From assembly GCF_949628215.1 (NCBI RefSeq), contig NC_134278.1, forward strand, positions 34,118,115 to 34,182,114: a stretch of DNA of 64,000 nucleotides, in the 5' to 3' direction. Made by a program: the position numbers and the translations under genes. Source of the stretch: Phalacrocorax aristotelis. Taxonomy: Eukaryota > Chordata > Aves > Suliformes > Phalacrocoracidae. The notes under the pieces were generated by a model. That model searched no databases. It had not been told where the DNA came from and saw only the letters and a program-made list of their open reading frames with translations. Position 1 is the stretch's first letter. Every line of letters starts with the position of its first letter. Positions 24,286-38,079 of the stretch are shown one piece after another.

Positions 24286-26940
24286 GTGTTTCAGAGTCAT
24301 TTGCAGATGTACTGAAAACACTGCACCTACGGGTACAGGTACAAATTACAAAGCTCAATAATAAATAGAAATTCTGATTTCTTATTATACCTGCTGATCT
24401 GGGTACAATAAAAGTACTATGTGTTGAGCGATAACCCAACTTTTACATTCTAAAAAGCCTGCAGAAATAAATATCATAACCCTATTCCTCATCCTAGGAG
24501 GGATGATTACCTACTTCAGGTTTTTTAGTAGCAGCAAAACTTCTAAACACTGAGATTTCCTTTTCTACATGTTAGGATGAAAATGCCAGCCAGTTCGTCT
24601 GCAATTCCACTCTATGAAAAGACCTATAGTATCACCTAGGTCAGGAAAAACACTCTAAACACTCTACATTTAATGAATTACTAAGCTACAGGCTTTCTCC
24701 TGGGAGAAGAAACATCAGTTTCTATCGATTTAATTTGCAGCAAGTTTCTTAGTGGAAAACAAGCAAGTAATTGTGGTTAACCAGCTTTAGATTTAGATAC
24801 TTTTTTTTAAACATAGCAGCAGAATATTTTGGTGAAAACACTTGAATACAAATCTTTGAAGACTGTGATGTCATCATTATGGCTTCTAAAAGATCTGTCA
24901 TGTCATACTCCTTAGTTGTTTTTTTTAACAACACTCAATTAAATTTTAAAAGGCTTCTGTTAACCTCGCTTTTTGAGTTAGACTCAAACCCTTCCCACCA
25001 AAAAAATATTTTAAAAAACCCCTTTCAAGTCTGATAATTTCCCCTCAAACACAGAAAAGGAGAACCCTCTAGCCCTACAGAAAATTGCTATAGCTTATAG
25101 AGTAGTAATATCCAGAGGAGACTTTAAAGACCCACAAACAGAATTTCCTCAGGTAAATCTCTTTCCTTCCGAGCAGACGTTGCAGGTTTACTTTGAAACC
25201 ATTTAGATCATGTTATTACCTTCTATAGAAAAGCTGCAAAAATATATTTTTCTATAATCAAAACGCCATAACATATTCCTAGCACTTGCTTATTTCTAAA
25301 TGCCTTCAAAGAACACTGGGGGAGAGAAAAAAAGGAAAAAAAATCATCCATATCTTGCTGTACCCAGTAAATACTGCAAGGTTAGATTCCACAGTCTACT
25401 GTAGTCATCCCGCTACAAAGCTGTGTGTGTCATGGATCGTGCAATGTATCCCACTTCTGCTGATGCAGGCGCCTTTTTAGTAGATGACATTTTTGCTGCC
25501 ATGAGAGCTGGAGGGAATCTCTGGCAAGCACTAGATGTAATTTCTTTAGAGAAGGGACATATCCCACTCAAAAAAAACACATATCAAGCTATGCCTTACA
25601 GTGATTCCCAATTTTCTGCTTTGAGTAGAATTTTAGTTCTTCTTCATAAGAAGTCACTAGGATGTGATTTTAGGTTATCATACATTTTAAATACTTTAGC
25701 ATGAAATATCTTCTTATATCTTAGCACCAGAATATCATACTCTTTTGTCAAGCTAAAATAAATGGATATTTTGCTCTCACCTCTTGAAATAGATGGATAT
25801 TTTGCTGTTCTTTTCAGGAAAATGATGAAATTCCATATTGAGCATTTCCTTATTCTAAAAATATTGAAACAGTCCATGAGGTAAGGACTCACTCATCATA
25901 AATGAAGACTACAACAGTCTAGTCATTAATTACTGAGGCTGTACCTTCTTGATGTAAAAAATAGAAAATTGTCATCGCACAAATAAGCTTAAACAAGTAG
26001 ACATCCAAAGTCCAGGGAAAGCAGTAAAATGCATTGTGTGATTAAGCTGCTGAAGACTGATATCTGATATTTTCTGAGTATCCACTAAAAATAAGGTTTA
26101 AATATAAATCGCAGATAGTAGTAATGCATTCCAGACACTTCCTGGTCAAAAAGGAATATATAAATCCAGCACGCAATTTTTTTCCATAAGAGGTGAGAAC
26201 GCTGGCAGCAAGGGCAGGAGGATGCCCAAGGCATTTGTATAGGCTTCTATCTGGAAGAAGGAGCTACACACAACTGATGGTAGCCTCTCCACAGAGAAGA
26301 GATCAACGAAAGAGTTGGTTGGGGATGTGGGGAGGTGAGGGGGCCCTCTTCTGCTTGGTCTTTAGGTTGGGAGTCTCTGCATCCTGATTCAGAGCTAGCC
26401 TGGCAGCTGGAGTTAATTCAAGAGAAGCACTAAAAGCTTGGAGGAAAAGTCAGCTTCAACCTGGCTGCTGTTTCTGGAGAAGACAGTGCCTTCATCTGCT
26501 AGCCAGCTCACCGGGTTTCCGTGCAAGTGGGCTGAGTCCACAGGGGCTGTCTATTAGTAAGCCTCACTATCAGTGCTAAACAAAAGATTTGCAATGCAAA
26601 ATAAGGAGCAAAAGAAATCAGAACAACACAGAAATTCTGAGTGTTGGAGTCTCTGCATGTCAAGAAAGCAATTCAAAATCCAGATTGAACTCCCTCCCTA
26701 GGTACGAAAACCTTAAATTGCACAGTCGGCTTTATTCAACATCATGAGATTCCTCTGGCAGCCCCTCAAAGTCACCTGCCACAAAACAGGGATCATGGAT
26801 TACATGGCATTTCTGTGTGCAATTCTGTGTAAAAAACATATTTTACATTGGCATGTGGGTTGTTCAGAGTCTGACATTTGATTATACTCTCCATCCTTTT
26901 TAAATAAAAAGGCTGTACATATTTTTAACAAGAGTGCTAA

Positions 26941-27003
26941 TGTGTGTGTATGCATACATTATATATATAAAAATGTGTATGTGCACTAAATTATAATATA
27001 TAT
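26941..27003. repeat. TG/TA-rich simple sequence
   Basis: An imperfect stretch of TGTG, TATA and TGCA dinucleotides. It is a decayed microsatellite with no sign of function. Confidence 0.7.
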
Positions 27004-30000
27004 CTACAGTATATGCAAGATACGAAAGACATTACATAATTCCAGGAAACTGTCAAAAACAGCCTTTGAATCACTGCTGATTATTGTTCAATGATTTAAA
27101 AAGGTGAGTGATGCATCCCAAAATAACATTTTTATAATGTGTTTTGTACGTAGATGCTGTCCCCAGGCAATGCACCTGCAAGACGTTATTGTTATAAGGC
27201 AGGTGGCCGATTTCATTATGCGCACAACGGCACACAAACCTCTAAGCAGAAGCTGGAGAGGGGCAGCCTTCCCCAGCTCATTGCTACACGGAGGCTGCGG
27301 TGCATCTGCAAGGTGGCGGCAGGTCATGCACAGACCTGCACGTTCACTCTCGCGTGCCCCTCGCCTCTTTCCAGTCATGCATCCTTTGCACTTCTTCATT
27401 AAATCATTGCCATTCTCTGCAAAAAGACCTGGGAGGGTCATGCTCTGCCCTCTCTGCTTCCTAACATCCCCTCCAACTTGTGTTGGCTCTGGAAAGAGCA
27501 GGGACGCTCCAGGTGGACAGAAGAGCTTAGGGAACTGCCTTTGCCCTCTGAGCTATTTCACTAAAGGCCTGACTGAGGACATGCTGCCAACAGATTGCCT
27601 CTCTGCAATCTTTATCCCTAGGGCTGATTTTCAGCACACTGGGAGCAGATAAAGGACACTGTTCCCAGCCGGAGGTGACACAGAGGCTCGCTCAGATGAC
27701 ACGACGCCTTTTTGCTTTCCGTTTTTGCTTCTGCAGCAGGAAAGGGAAAACACAGCTGCCAACTCCCGATGCACAGCCAGGTCACAAGCCAGGTCCTCCC
27801 CCACCTCCACCATAATGTGGCTGGCAGTCAGGGTCTAACATGAACAAGTCCGGACCGTTGCATTTCCCCTGTCCCCATCAAAGCAGGGAGTATATCCATG
27901 TATAGAGCTACTCTTGGGTCCCTGGGCTCCTCAGCAATGAGATGCCTTCTTCCTAGAGATGGAAATAGGAGAAAAGAAGAAGAAGGGAGGAGGAGGAGGA
28001 TAGGCTTCTGTAAAAGCCTCTCCTTTGCTCCCTGCTTGGAAAAAAGAGGTAACTACGGTTTCCACCAAATCAGAGGTGGTGCAGGCAGGGAGCCCAGCCC
28101 ACAGCCTCCAGTCCTCTGTGCTGAGCAGTGGTGCTTTTGTGCCAGGGGATGGAAGGGGTAGTCAGCAGCAAGGCAGTTGGTGTGTTTGGTGAAGGACATG
28201 GATATTTAAGAAGTAGAAGCGGCATCGCAGCGGATAAACACATCTTTTACTAATATCTAAATATTTTCAGAGTTCGGTAGTTGTTTAGTGTGGAAAAGCT
28301 GTGGAGAACTGGTGCCAGGTTTGGCATCAGCAGGGATTTTGATGGGAATCACTGACAGAAAGTTACACTGCTTTTTAAAATAAACTTGGCACCAGACCCA
28401 ACAAAGTTTACCATCACTGCTGTAGAAAAAAGATCAGTGGAAGTATGAGAAAATACTGGAAATGAATATTTTATGCACAGGAAGATTAACAGGGAAGCCT
28501 AAGGAAAAAAAATTTACACTATTGTGCTCATCTTAACTTGTTATTCCACATCTTAGATTTTCATGTAAGAAATTAGAAAGAGTTTTTATATTTTTGCCTA
28601 ACTTGGAGATAATCTCAGAACATTTTTAGTGGAGTACTCTTTTACTTGTAATTTAGTCTTGCCTGTATTTCACACCTAGGTGAGAGTGAACATTTTCTTT
28701 GATTCAATAGCCATGAAAGATCATTCATGACGTAGAAGAAACTATACTGATATGTCTTCTGTGTCCTTTAAAACCTGCTCACATAGTACCCATTAAAAAC
28801 AGAAAAAGCACTGGAATTGGCAAAAAAAAAAAAAAGGCTTAAATGTCTTTCCTGCTTTCGATTAACCTTTCAATAGGTGACTAGTTTGATTTTTTCCAGA
28901 AATACCTGTTTTAGAGTTGAACCCCTTTTTCATTTGTTTAACTGTATGGGATGAACTAGGTTTCAGTTGAAGAACATTTTTACTGTCTGAAGAAATTATA
29001 TTAATATCCGCCTCTCCTTCTTATTAACAGGAGTTTCCATGAGTTGGCTTTTGAGGACTGGTGTATTTGTTCAATTTTGTTTCTCATTGATAAGAAAATT
29101 GATATAGGGAAGAAAGCCTACATAATAAGACTGATCATTAAGAAACATTTTGATGCAGAGAGATCCCTATAATTATAGTAGCCTAATCTGTTGTTTAATG
29201 TCAATTACACCAGTGAGGTGTCGTGTATTCAATGAGATGTTTCATGCCATGGGAAAACAGACTTTTTTTCTGTAGTTTATTTTCAAAATTGGGCAGGTGG
29301 GTCCTACAGCTGATCTTCATGTCCTTCATATCTCCAAATCAAATTTGAAAATTGAGTATAACAGACCTAATAAAGTAAAGCAGATTACTTACTTAATATA
29401 GCATGATGACAAGCTTGCCAATTAGTTGTGTTTCTAAATCACTGTTCAAGAAGGTGGCTATTACCAGGGAGTTGGTTTTAACTCTAACTGGAAAGCAGTT
29501 TTCATGAAGCATAATTGCCTGCTAGAGCAAATGCATTGAAGTCCCTCACTCATTAAAATCCCTGTTCTTCAAATATGCAGCCAACTTTCATAGTTCCATC
29601 AAATTCAGTGGAATAAGCTACATGTGTTACTATAAATAGAATGCAAAATTTCAGTAAAATCAACTGGAAAAAAATATAGTGAAACATCTAATCTCAGCAG
29701 TAGAAAATTTTTCTTATTAAAAAATTCTTTAAAAAATCAGACTCACCTTTGTTTGCTACCTACCAGAGCTGAAGAATGTCAAGAGGATTTATCTTTTGTA
29801 TGTGGAAAATCAGTGAGTGATGGAAAATATAAATGACTGTTTGAGAACTAGATTCTGAAGTAGATGCTATTATACACTCTATGCCAGTTAACTGAGCGCT
29901 GCTGTATCTTATTATTACCTAAGAGTCTCATTTTTTTTTTTAACAAAAACAACACCTTCTATTATTTTGATTACAGTTGATAATCAAACCACTAGCAGAA

Positions 30001-33000
30001 CATGTTTTCATTAAAATAGTGTAGCTCTCTTTAAACACTTTGTGAAATCTTGTCTTTTTTTACTGAAATTTCACTTATGTGAGGAAAAACCAGGATGAAA
30101 GGCTCTGGCAACGTCAAAATAGCTCATTTTGACATTTTTTTAAATGAAAGCTTTATACTTTCCTTTTTGAAATGGCTTTTTACTTTGATTTTTGTGTTTC
30201 ATACAGACATATGTGAGATGTGTAAAAAATCTAAATTGGAAAGAATTGATCTGTCTGAAAGTAGATATTTTTCATTTTGCAGAGCACTTTAATATTGAAG
30301 TTTTCTTGAACTGGGATAAAAATGTCTGTAGAAAACTCAAAGTTCTGGAAGCATTTTCATTCTCCATATAATCCTAGCTTTGCTTTAAGTTATGGAACAG
30401 ACATGTTACCAGAGTTACAAGTAAAATGGCCTATAATAACTCTCTGCACTGATGCCTACCCTGGAAGTGTGAACAAACATGAAAGCTTTAAGAGGAGCAG
30501 CTATCCAAGCACTTTTGGGGTGTTAATTGGCAATTCAGAGACAAGCACTGATTCCATTTTGCAAATTTTTGAAGAGTAGAGCTGAGACAGAGAAACTACA
30601 TCCTGTGAGTATTTTCTTCAAACAGCCAGCATCCACCCTCGTTTGATGGAGATGATCTTTCAGACAAAAGGAAAATTAACCCTTTGAAACCTGAGAAAGG
30701 TTCAAGCCTTGCTTTTCCCTTTCAAGATTTCCTGCAAACCATGCAGTGGTCCTTGGCTTGTGCAAAATGAGGCTTAGTTATCTCAGTGTGGCTCTCCATG
30801 GTTCTCCTCCAAGTTGTCCTTGAGACAGCAAAGAAATGGAAGCAGAAATAGGTGAAATTTAAGGATTTCATTCTGAAAATGGAAGCGAAATAAACAAAAG
30901 TCTTAAGCTTTGGGATGGCAAGATTACATTTTTCAGATGGGCATAGTGAATTCGCCAGGGACCAGATTCCCAAAAAAGACCCATGTCCCTTGGCTCCTTG
31001 GCCACGGTAATGGTAGGTTGTGGTCCAAGCTGCCACCAAGCCTGGCCCTGTTTTGCAGCTGGCTTCAGCTGATTACATGGGCCTTCTACTGCACAGACAA
31101 AGTCTGATGCTGGCCAGGAGGAAAGGAGATGAAAAGCTGCCTGCTCAGCTGCTGGCACGAGCTGCTACCTCGCCTCTCCCACAGGACAGCAAAGAGGAGT
31201 AAGACAGAGTTGGTGACAGAGCAGCTCCAAGCACAGTTCTAAGATTTTACCATCACAATTGCCTACTGTGTGGTTGGGGAGTGCAATTGGTGTCCCCATC
31301 CTGAACCCTTTCAGGGATGCTTCTGTGGAAGCACTTCTGAGTCAGCACAGTCCAACACAGACCATGGCCAACGATATAAGACAAAGAGGGCGCAGAAGTT
31401 CTGCTTGGTGTTGTGGTTTCACCCACCTAGACCTACACCACAGCCAGCAATGGGTAGTCCTATAGGCAGCATCTAAAAATGAGAAGCAGACTTGCAGACA
31501 AGCAGACTTGTTTCCCACATGTTAAAAATTGACAGCCCATCCTGTCTCTTTTGCTGCAGCAGCTGCTTACATTCACAGTGAATGGGCGAGGGGAAGGGAC
31601 AACATGCCAAGGTAGGACAGCCAGCAGAGCTTTTGGAGGTGATGAATGACAAACAGTGCTACCACTTGGATATTTCTCACAGGGAAGAGAAAGGCTCAGG
31701 CAACTCTGTCTGTCGAAATGGAGCTCCTGGTCAGGAGCTGCTGATGTGCTGAGCATGTCAGCACCCACTGCAGGGTTTCCAAAAATGAGCCATGGTTGTG
31801 CAAGCTTCTGTGCCCTTCTGTCTTCAGAGAACAAGCAGATACTCAGGACTTGTTGAAAATCCCTGAAGACCGGGAGGTGGGATAAATCCAGGCTTGCACG
31901 GTGCTGGTTTGTGATCCGAGTCTTCCCAGTTCTATCCCCAGAATAGTTTATCCTCAGGCTGAGTATCAGCTTACCAGTGGGAAAAACAGAATGAGTTGAA
32001 ATATGTTATGTAAAACCAAATACATAAACAAATTGAGAGAATTTCTATGTTTTCCTTGGTTTCTGTTCATTATGAAGTATATGGCCAATTTTGTTCCTTT
32101 CACTATTTTTCCCAATAACCCAGCTAAGTAAACAAAGTTCTGACAGTATTTATAATATAATAATACATGCACATAAGCTCTTGCATCAATAATTTAAGCA
32201 ACCTTTATAAAACAGAATAAAAAAACAACTACACAGTAAGTGAAATGTCTTTTTCCTTTTTTTTTTTTTGGTGAGTGGAATTTATACCGTTTGGGTGGTG
32301 CACTTAAATTCCACTTTAGAAGTTTATAGTACTGTAGCGAAGACTATCAGGAGAACCAATTAAAATTTTTATATGACTTGCTGTTTATAGTAGTCTTGCT
32401 ATATTTTAGCACTCAGGTATCGGAAAGATTTCCCACATGATGCTGTAAATGTAGCTGAATTCTGATTTTCAGTAATCTTTCTCTAACATCAAGCCTTACT
32501 GGAGCAAATGTGGGAAGAGGCTACAAACTATGTCTATATACAACCCATTCCATGTTTGGCTTTGATTTTTAATACCATGCAGTTCTACCAGAGCAATACA
32601 AACAAACTGCAGTAGAGATGATTATAAGGACTAGATTTAGAGCTAGATCTCCAGAGATTAAAAGCTGGAGAAATATCCCATTGGATTGACAGGTTTGTGC
32701 TCAGAAAACTCTAAATTAGTCCATCTCTCATAGATGTAGCCATTGACTTAGTAAAGAATACCAAGTCATTGGAAAAATACACATGGAACAAGTTGTTTTA
32801 AGAGATAGGTACTACATATTTTATGTTACACTATACATGAACTGTGGTTTAAGGTTCATAAGAAAAGCAGCAGATCAGTAATATCCCCATAATAATAATA
32901 AACTTGTATCCCAGTACCCTGCCAACAAACTATGGCCAGAAACAAGTCCCCAGGTTCATATTCCTAGCTGGCAGTCAGAGGTGCTGCCTAGCCAATGGTT

Positions 33001-36000
33001 CCTACTGACTTGTTGAAAGTTAACGTTCCCTTGTTGTTCACAGGAATTTGGATTTAACATATAACTTAAGGCAGACAAAGCAGAAGGTCGTTTCTGAGCA
33101 TCGTAGCACAGTAAACTAACAGGGCCAGCTGCTCACCAAAACCCAAGAGCCTGACCCTGAGCCAGAGGCACATTCTACTACATCCCTTGACACCCTGCGT
33201 AATCTGCGTGGGGATTTTATCCTACCTCCCCAAAACAGTGTGACTGGCAAATCCTGCTGCCTCTTACAGCTCCAGCCACGTGGCTTAAGCCATCTTGCTG
33301 GGTGACGGATGGGAAAAGGGGCAAAGAGAGCAAAGTGGTGGAGGACTTGGTTTGTTCATGTATCAACAAGGCGCTTGCAGACTTTCAAATATTTTATTAA
33401 ACTAGTCATTAAGTAGATAAATTACTTTGGTAGAGAGGGGAAGGGAATGTCAACATCCACTGGAGGGGAGAGGAATATCACTCAAGTGAGCACACACTCA
33501 GCTTACTGTACTTCAGACTGTAATATTTCATAACAAAACAGCAGCATAACTTGGTTTCAGTATGGGTTTAATCCATTCTTTGTCATCTTGCTATTTCCAC
33601 TTATATGCTTAAAGTCAGGGTTGTTTTAGGTTTTTTTTTTTTTATTAAAGTGGTGCTGGAGTGCTCCATGATTAAAATTTTTAAGGCATTTTAAAAATAT
33701 CTGCAGGGTAACTGAGTCAGATTTTGATTGGTTCTGTATAATAACAGATGTTTGTTAGTACTGTAGAGCAATATAACAACATGCTACAAAATGTTCCATT
33801 AGAAATGTGTACTTGTTATAAGAATAAACACATTTAATTGATTTACCCTGTAGTAATAAATTTTTTACTCTTAGTCATACATTAAAATAGATGTATTTTA
33901 TACAATGACAAATGTACAAAACATCTCACTGACTAAGTAACATCCACTTGTGTCAGAGTTATCCTGACTGTGAGCACAGTCCTCTCCATCTGTGGTAGAT
34001 GACTGAAGAAATAAGCAAACCGTATTGGTTTTGAATATGAAGGAAGAATCGGTGTATTTAACCATGGGCTTTTAAACCATTTTAAGGATGATAGCAGCAG
34101 CCTTCCAAAAATTGAGAGGGATATCATTATAACACCATCTGAAGTAACAAATTATTACTCCAATCTACAGCTGGGAAGCTGAGGCATAGGCATGCTACGT
34201 AATTTTCCCAAATCTGCTCGGGGAGACTGCTGGCTGTGCTGATAAGAGAACACCAAGCTCCTGGCAAAGTAATGGATTTGCTGTAGTATCCTCCAAACAC
34301 AACACATCCAAGATAAATCAGCAGCAGCTAAATTAGAAAACAATCTTCCTTCCCATGCTTTCACACGAGATCTTCCCTTTTTCTAAACCAAGAATTAATT
34401 ATTCCTCTTACCTCATTCCATAAAAGTACTTTAATTTGAAAGTTGAGAGCCTAATACAACTCTGGCCAAGATCTGAGTTGCTTTTATGTCCTGGCTTCCA
34501 GCTAGCTTAGAAAAGGGAAGGTGTGCATTTTGGGGATCTTTCCTGCAATGCATTATACTGCCTACATAACTCCCAACTGAGCAATTAATTAGAGAACTTA
34601 AAGATTTTTCAAAAAAGCCGAAACAAAAATCCCAAAGACTCCATTCCTCCGCATGCTGAATAACTAGCTCGGACAAATGCTTTTCTGATAAAAACTACAG
34701 AAGGTTTACAGCCACTGTAGAAAAACTATTTAATATCAATATAAACCTTTCCCTTGTTTATTAAAAATTTGTAAAACCTACATCCTAAATTGTTCTTAAA
34801 AATACTCCAGAGAAAAGCTTTTCTCAGGCAGAAATCTCTTATTGATTCCACCATAAACTTGATGCTCTTGTGTCATAGTAAAATTGCTTAGTCAGGTCCC
34901 ATTCTGCATGCCTCTAAGGAGGAACATAATGTCTAAAGTGAGTAACAAATCGCAACTTTACTCACCTGAAGTTGTCTGGAACAAAACGGGAAGAAAGCTG
35001 AATGTACTAAATGGCAACATGGCAGACGTTGAACCCCTTTAGTCCCACTTACTGAAAACCAGAGAACTTGATAGGACACTTCTAGATAAGCTCCCTTCCA
35101 GATATTTCCTGAAGGTGTGATATTTGCCTTTCTGTCTCCTTAGAAAGAGTTTGTGCGCTCTGAACAAATGAGAAAAGATAAGGGTAGAAAGAGGAAGCTT
35201 TTGGGGGCTTCTTTCTTCTCCAGAAGGGCAATTTAGGGATCATTAATTGGCACGAAGTTCTCTATTTATCTTTAAAAACCAATTGCTATTCAATACCATA
35301 ATATCACTTGGAATGGGTGTAGTAGAACTTTTGAGGATGTAAAGCAAGAAGAAAACAAACTTAAAGGTGTCACAGTGTGGTACAGCCACCACTTGTAGCA
35401 ACCACAGAAGTAATAAGGGAATATTAATTTTATGCAAAAAAAAGAATATTCAATGTGCTATTAAGCATTTTATTTTGTCACAACCATGATCCTCAGGGTG
35501 ACAAAGTGTTCCACACCTGTGGAATTGCTTGACCTTTGTAGTGTTGCTCCCAAAGCAGATGCATGCTTCTGGTGATTGGGGTAAGTAATATGGGTACCCA
35601 CAGTTAACATGCAAAATTGAAAGTAAAAATCTAGGAGGAGCGTATTTCCTATATGCTACTGGTATAGGTGCATAAGGTAAGGGTACATTTAAGATAACAA
35701 TAAATATATGATAGTCTTTATCCTATTTCAGTAGGAGAAAGAGGACTGCATGTAAATATTAACTTCATAATTTAAAATAGTTTGTTTACCTGCAGTTACG
35801 TTCAAGAAATCTGTATGCTGCAGATTTCATTTTAGGTAGCTGCAAGCATCTGATCTTGTGCAATAGTTTGACAGCTGATAAGCATAGCATAGAAAATGTG
35901 TAGGATTTTTTGTTTCCACAGCCTAACACCAGTCAGGCTTCTACTACTCTGCTCCTTTGTACCAGCCTCTTTCATCAGAACACACATTTTAATGAAAAAA

Positions 36001-37411
36001 AAATATTGCAGTAATCAGTTTGAGAAGACTTAGAGCCAGGGATAGAACCTGGCTTCAAAAAAGCAAAAACCTGGCAATGTTCTCCAGTGGGAAGCAATTA
36101 GAACAATACAGAAAAGTTAGGTGTTATTGAATGCTACAGGAGGTAAACAGAGCAGCGCAGCCATGGAAACCACTGCACCAGCAGGTCTCCTCTGATGGAA
36201 CGCGCAGAACCCCAGAGGGACGCACAGGACTACCCAACCTGCACCTCCTTCCTTTCTCTGCTTCCCGCTTATTTCCTCTTCTGTCTCGATATGAATCATC
36301 ATCAGTGGGCAGGTGAAGAGGAACTGTCAATCAATATGCCTCTCCAGGCTCCAGAGATAGGCTTCTGAAGCTCTTGTCATTAGAGATAAGCATGGTCTTT
36401 CCCCCATAGAAAAGGTATTATTTCCTAGTTACCTGAAGCCCCAAATCACAAGACCTATCATTTCTTTTAAAAAATTTGAGTCCCACTTGACATCATTGAC
36501 TAGCCAGCACATGACTGCACTAAATTGCCACAGTTTTAAATAGTGGATACACAGCTTCCGAAAATAAACAGAAAAGCTGTGAGGCCATATATGCAAATGA
36601 GCCAAATATGTAAACCTATGTATTTTCAAAATTTGTAAACAGGCACTAGCAAATAAATAAAACCTACAAAATACAATACACTGTTACTCTTGCCTTATTC
36701 TCCCTTAACTAGAGAACCACATGTGCTATACAAAACCCTAAAATAACCAAAAATCATGACTGGTATTCATTACTAATGTCATTCCACCAAAGTTAGCACA
36801 GACACAATGGGGAACAGAATCTGGATCAGCATCTCAACTACCCTTATTTAGATGAGTACTAATTAAACAAACTCCATTCAACAATTGTTCCTGCAAACCC
36901 TAATCCTGTTAATATGTAATCACTGGTCATAGTCATTAAAAAAAAAAGAGATATATTTAACTTAAGGCTATTTTAAAACACTTAAGATATAATACAAAAT
37001 TATATTACAGGAACATAAAATACTTAAAAAAGAAATAGAAAACAAACACAGACACCATTTACCATGGCTGGCTGTATAAACTCAACACGTTCACATGATT
37101 AATACTTTGGAAATTCAAATAAAGAGGGATCGCCCCATCTGAAATTTAATTGTTTCAACATACTTTTACATGGATACTTTTTTTACATATCTGCCCCCTT
37201 CGGGGAATAGCCCAGGACTGGCAACACTTGTAAACCATTGTGTAAGAAGTCACAGAAGTATTTAATCATAACAGCATTAAATTCATGTTGACCAAATTTA
37301 ACAAAAAGATGTGGTTTTTGCCATGATGTTTTTATCATCGTTTACACACAAGTCCAATCACAGCCATGGTGGTGAAGGGATTGCATGCATCAGGGAGCAA
37401 TAGTTTTGATT

Positions 37412-37447
37412 TGGTTTTTGGGGGGTTGTGGAGGTTTTTGGGGGGTG
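37412..37447 (+). repeat. G-rich direct repeat, G-quadruplex-capable
   Basis: Two near-identical units of 'GGTTTTTGGGGGG' are separated by 'TTGTGGA'. Together they offer at least four G-runs and could fold as a two-tier or bulged G-quadruplex. The repeat lies about 90 bp left of the CpG-rich islet. A functional link is inference only. Confidence 0.6.
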
Positions 37448-37529
37448 GAATTCTTTTTTTTCCTGATTGCATCAATTTTTCTTTGAAATTCCTTTGAGGA
37501 ATTACTTAACATTTACTAAAAGAGCCACA

Positions 37530-37835
37530 CTGCGTGCGGGGAAAGGGAGAGCGGGGGGAGAAGGGCACGTCCTGCCATCCGCCTGCCGTGCCGCGCCCCC
37601 GTGCCCGCCGCAGGAGCCCCGCGGGGCGGCCGCCTCCCCGCGGGCTGATGCTGGGGGGGCTCTGTGCACCCCTCCCCGACGCGGGCCGCCACTGCCACCT
37701 GCTGAGGGCACCGAGATACTGACGGTCCCGGCCCCCGGCGGTCCCCCGGTCCCCCGGCGGGGACGGCCGGGGGCCAGGCGGTGCGGGGACGCGGAGTGTG
37801 CGGAGTGCGCGGTCAGCCCGGCACGTTGATGTTGA
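37530..37835. promoter_or_regulatory. Isolated CpG-rich islet, candidate promoter or enhancer
   Basis: About 300 bp of very GC-rich, CpG-dense DNA ('GCCGCGCCCCCGTGCCCGCC', 'CCCCGCGGGGCGGCCGCC') are embedded in AT-rich intergenic DNA, 13.6 kb upstream of the KCNQ5 start codon. It contains GC-box-like motifs and CpG clusters. No protein frame here looks real; the 120-codon + frame and the 60-69 codon minus frames are composition effects. It could be a distal alternative promoter, the promoter of an unannotated noncoding RNA, or simply an orphan CpG island. Sequence alone cannot tell. Confidence 0.5.
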
Positions 37836-38079
37836 TGTTCACCAGCAGCATCTCAGCGCTAAGGACAGTGTCAAATAAAGATAAATTTAGGGCCGCACGG
37901 TTTTCTTTCTCTTCTCCCCCGCAGCTGGCCAGCCTACCAACTCCAGCTGGCTAAAATAGCCCGTTAGTACATCTAACGTGTGAAGAAATGATGTTTAGCA
38001 GCCTCATGATTGAGGGGTGTTTCCACTACATGTGTTCAGCTGTAAATTCTTCCCTTTTACAAAGCATATTGTTTGATTT

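Larger units (their letters stand above)
24286..37500. other. Intergenic DNA, 13.2 kb, no recognised gene
   Basis: AT-rich sequence without recognisable exons, RNA genes or CR1 copies. Items inside: a short duplicated segment (two copies of 'GATGGATATTTTGCT'-type sequence at 25755-25775 and 25787-25806); mixed TG/TA simple sequence at 26941-27003; a GC-richer patch at about 27150-28150 with overlapping chance frames on both strands; short A and T runs. Apparent frames up to 182 codons (27104-27652) start at GTG and have an opposite-strand ORF in the same place. That is typical of composition, not coding. Confidence 0.5.

Noticed and set aside
27104..27652. 182-codon + frame with an opposite 117-codon frame
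   Set aside because: It begins at GTG, overlaps an antisense frame, shows no domain and lies in a GC-richer patch. An AAGGTGAGT-like donor at its start is not linked to any recognisable exon.
37467..37829. 120-codon frame in the CpG-rich islet, and a minus-strand reading ending 'LVNININVPG'
   Set aside because: Pro/Ala/Arg low-complexity translation of GC-rich DNA. The minus-strand reading is short and matches no protein I know.
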